Assembly: GCA_019752775.1 (NCBI GenBank)
Contig: JAIELU010000195.1
Coordinates: 1-10,176, forward strand
Origin: Campylobacterales bacterium
Lineage (GTDB): Bacteria; Campylobacterota; Campylobacteria; Campylobacterales; Arcobacteraceae
Length of the DNA: 10,176 nucleotides
Direction of reading: 5' to 3'
The translations under genes and the position numbers were made by a program. Below, one piece after another: positions 9,154-10,176 of this stretch (the first letter of the stretch is position 1; each line of letters opens with the position of its first letter). Below the pieces are notes generated by a model. The model made no database searches. It was not told where the DNA came from and was given only the letters and a program-made list of their open reading frames with translations.

Positions 9154-9933
9154 CTAATTATTGCTAGTTTTTTTTCTATCTATTGCTACAGCAATTTCAC
9201 TTATTACTTTACTATCAATTCTTCTATTATTTAAATTTAAACATTGTATATTTGTAAATGCAGAAAAATTACCTAAATTAACATCATCTAAAATAATTGG
9301 TAAGATAAATACTCTTTCATCTAAAGCTATTTCTTTCTCTTTCCAAAACCACTCAGAATTTAATGCATTTTTACTTAAAAAAATTAAAACTACACCTTGT
9401 TCAGCAATAGCATTAATTGAAGAATTAAGTTTTTGAGATGTATCATTCCCTAATTTCATTGATGCTGTATCTTCAAAAATCCTAAATCCTATTGAATTTA
9501 AGTCATCAAGTATACGATTAACTTTACTTTTATCTTCTCTAGAATAAATTGAATAAATTGTTGCTCTATTCATTAAATTATCTAGTTTAGAAAGTTCTGT
9601 ACATTTTTTATATTTAAGTTTATCAATATTAATTTTTGTAACTATTTTACCTGTCAGGCTTTCAACATGATCAATTTCCCATTTTACCCAAGGAGATTTA
9701 AGAGCATCTTCACTTTCACAAAGTACAAAAATATTTCTAGCCTCAATCTCCCACTTTAATATTTGTTTCATTTGATTTTCTTTAGTTGGATCATCTAAAC
9801 TTTTTAAATAAACCATAAGAGTAGAAAAACCACTATCTTCCAAATAATCTCTAACCTTTCTAACATATTCGAAATCTTTTGATGAATGAGAAATAAAAAT
9901 CCATCCACTTGTTCTTTTTTTCCAGTTATTCAT
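9154..9933 (-). CDS. Small tandem-TIR protein (two TIR-like domains), probable partner of the TIR-STAND receptors
   Basis: The 259-residue protein consists of two TIR-like modules and has no NTPase, signal peptide or membrane segment. Module 1 (about 9-110) opens WIFISHSSKDFEYV and has IEARNIFVLCES and SPWVKWEID. Module 2 (about 123-253) has IYSIYSREDKSKV, IGFRIFED, VVLIFLSKNALNSEW and VFILPIILDD. Double-TIR proteins of this layout occur beside NTPase conflict genes. When aligned by eye to the TIRs of the two downstream receptors, the catalytic-Glu position of module 2 is Lys (K168 in LGNDTSQKLN). Module 1 also shows no Glu at the equivalent place, having Gln or Ile in QMKQILK. The protein may therefore be an adaptor, regulator or decoy rather than an NADase, although an unusual active site cannot be excluded. 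The start has TAAGG 7 bases upstream, and the gene begins 20 bases after the partial gene. It ends 2 bases before the giant receptor gene, which implies co-translation and matched amounts. Confidence 0.82.
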   Translation of the reverse strand: MNNWKKRTSGWIFISHSSKDFEYVRKVRDYLEDSGFSTLMVYLKSLDDPTKENQMKQILKWEIEARNIFVLCESEDALKSPWVKWEIDHVESLTGKIVTKINIDKLKYKKCTELSKLDNLMNRATIYSIYSREDKSKVNRILDDLNSIGFRIFEDTASMKLGNDTSQKLNSSINAIAEQGVVLIFLSKNALNSEWFWKEKEIALDERVFILPIILDDVNLGNFSAFTNIQCLNLNNRRIDSKVISEIAVAIDRKKTSNN

Positions 9934-9940
9934 GAAATAG

Positions 9941-9945
9941 CCTTA
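9941..9945 (-). promoter_or_regulatory. Ribosome binding site of the tandem-TIR gene
   Basis: On the minus strand CTAAGGCTATTTCATG places TAAGG 7 bases before the ATG at 9931-9933, inside the 20-base gap after the previous stop. It is a moderate Shine-Dalgarno match and supports this start. Confidence 0.55.
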
Positions 9946-9953
9946 GTCAAATG

Positions 9954-10176
9954 TTAAGAATTAATACAATTGAATAATTCTTTAGTCTTCACAGTTATAG
10001 TACCATTTTTTAAAAACTGTTTACCTTTTCTAATTAGAGTATAAGAATTGTTTTCTTCTTTAATGAAGTCTTTTAGTATTAAACATTCTATATATTTTTT
10101 ATTTTCAATGGTATAATTAAATTTATGTGATTGTATTTCTGTCAATATATTTAATATTCTTTGTTTTGAATCAAGC
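9954..10176 (-). CDS. C-terminal end of an unidentified protein with a winged-helix-like tail (partial, runs off right edge)
   Basis: The frame is open from the right edge of the window to a TAA at 9954-9956, giving 74 residues of the end of a gene. A TTG at 10143-10145 could be read as a start, but the frame continues upstream of it (LDSKQRILNILTEIQ), there is no convincing ribosome site, and a partial gene is the simpler reading. The pattern is a helix beginning KQRILNIL, then YIECLILKDFIKEENN, then YTLIRKGKQFLKNG. It resembles the recognition helix and beta-wing of winged helix-turn-helix domains, which often end with Y-x-L-T-x-K-G-x-x-F-L. It could be a transcriptional regulator of the operon or the C-terminal domain of a larger defence protein. 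The sequence does not decide between these. It lies 20 bases before the tandem-TIR gene on the same strand, so it is probably co-transcribed. Confidence 0.6.
   Translation of the reverse strand, partial: LDSKQRILNILTEIQSHKFNYTIENKKYIECLILKDFIKEENNSYTLIRKGKQFLKNGTITVKTKELFNCINS

Noticed and set aside
9161..9436. Plus-strand open frame of 91 codons.
   Set aside because: It is antisense to the second TIR module of the tandem-TIR gene. Its Leu/Ile/Ser-rich translation is what the complement of A-rich coding DNA gives, and it has no sign of its own translation signals.
9154..9933. Thoeris system (TIR ThsB with ThsA).
   Set aside because: No SIR2 or SLOG-type ThsA is seen in the window, and the TIR neighbours are STAND NTPases. 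It could only be revived if ThsA lay outside the window.

Overview
The window is a stretch of very A+T-rich bacterial DNA (G+C roughly a fifth to a quarter by eye). It is filled almost completely by five open reading frames, all on the minus strand. Trp is encoded by TGG and the standard bacterial code reads through cleanly, so this is not a TGA-recoding mollicute. The base composition and the Lys/Asn/Ile-rich proteins suit a low-GC group such as Campylobacterota (Arcobacter-like), Fusobacteria or Clostridia. I favour the first only weakly. No ribosomal, metabolic or phage gene is present to fix the taxonomy.

In the direction of transcription (right to left) the layout is: (1) the 3' end of a gene running off the right edge, whose C-terminus looks like a winged-helix domain (9954-10176); (2) a 259-residue protein made of two TIR-like domains and little else (9154-9933); (3) a giant 2083-residue protein with an N-terminal TIR domain, a STAND-type P-loop NTPase and about 1,500 residues of mostly helical, largely unassigned sequence ending in a distinct C-terminal module (2900-9151); (4) an 870-residue protein with a TIR domain, coiled coil, NACHT NTPase and C-terminal pentapeptide repeats (246-2858); (5) the first 79 residues of a protein resembling the N-terminus of DUF4071 / 'TRAFs-binding domain' proteins, running off the left edge (1-237). 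Gaps between genes are 20, 2, 41 and 8 bases. There is no room for ordinary promoters or terminators, so this reads as one polycistronic unit. The promoter and the 3' end lie outside the window.

The three complete genes, and probably the partial left-hand gene, belong to families known from prokaryotic innate-immune and conflict systems. TIR domains act as NAD+-consuming effectors or signalling domains, STAND/NACHT NTPases act as sensor and oligomerisation switches, and helical or pentapeptide C-termini act as sensing surfaces. The inference is an anti-phage or other self-killing defence operon with two TIR-STAND receptors, a small double-TIR partner and a TRAF-binding-like companion. The TIR domains of the two large proteins resemble each other and keep the expected catalytic Glu. 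Both TIR modules of the small protein seem to lack it. That asymmetry, and the concentration of TIR domains in one operon, are the most interesting points. No RNA genes, CRISPR arrays, insertion sequences or attachment sites were seen, and no stretch longer than 41 bases lacks a gene.
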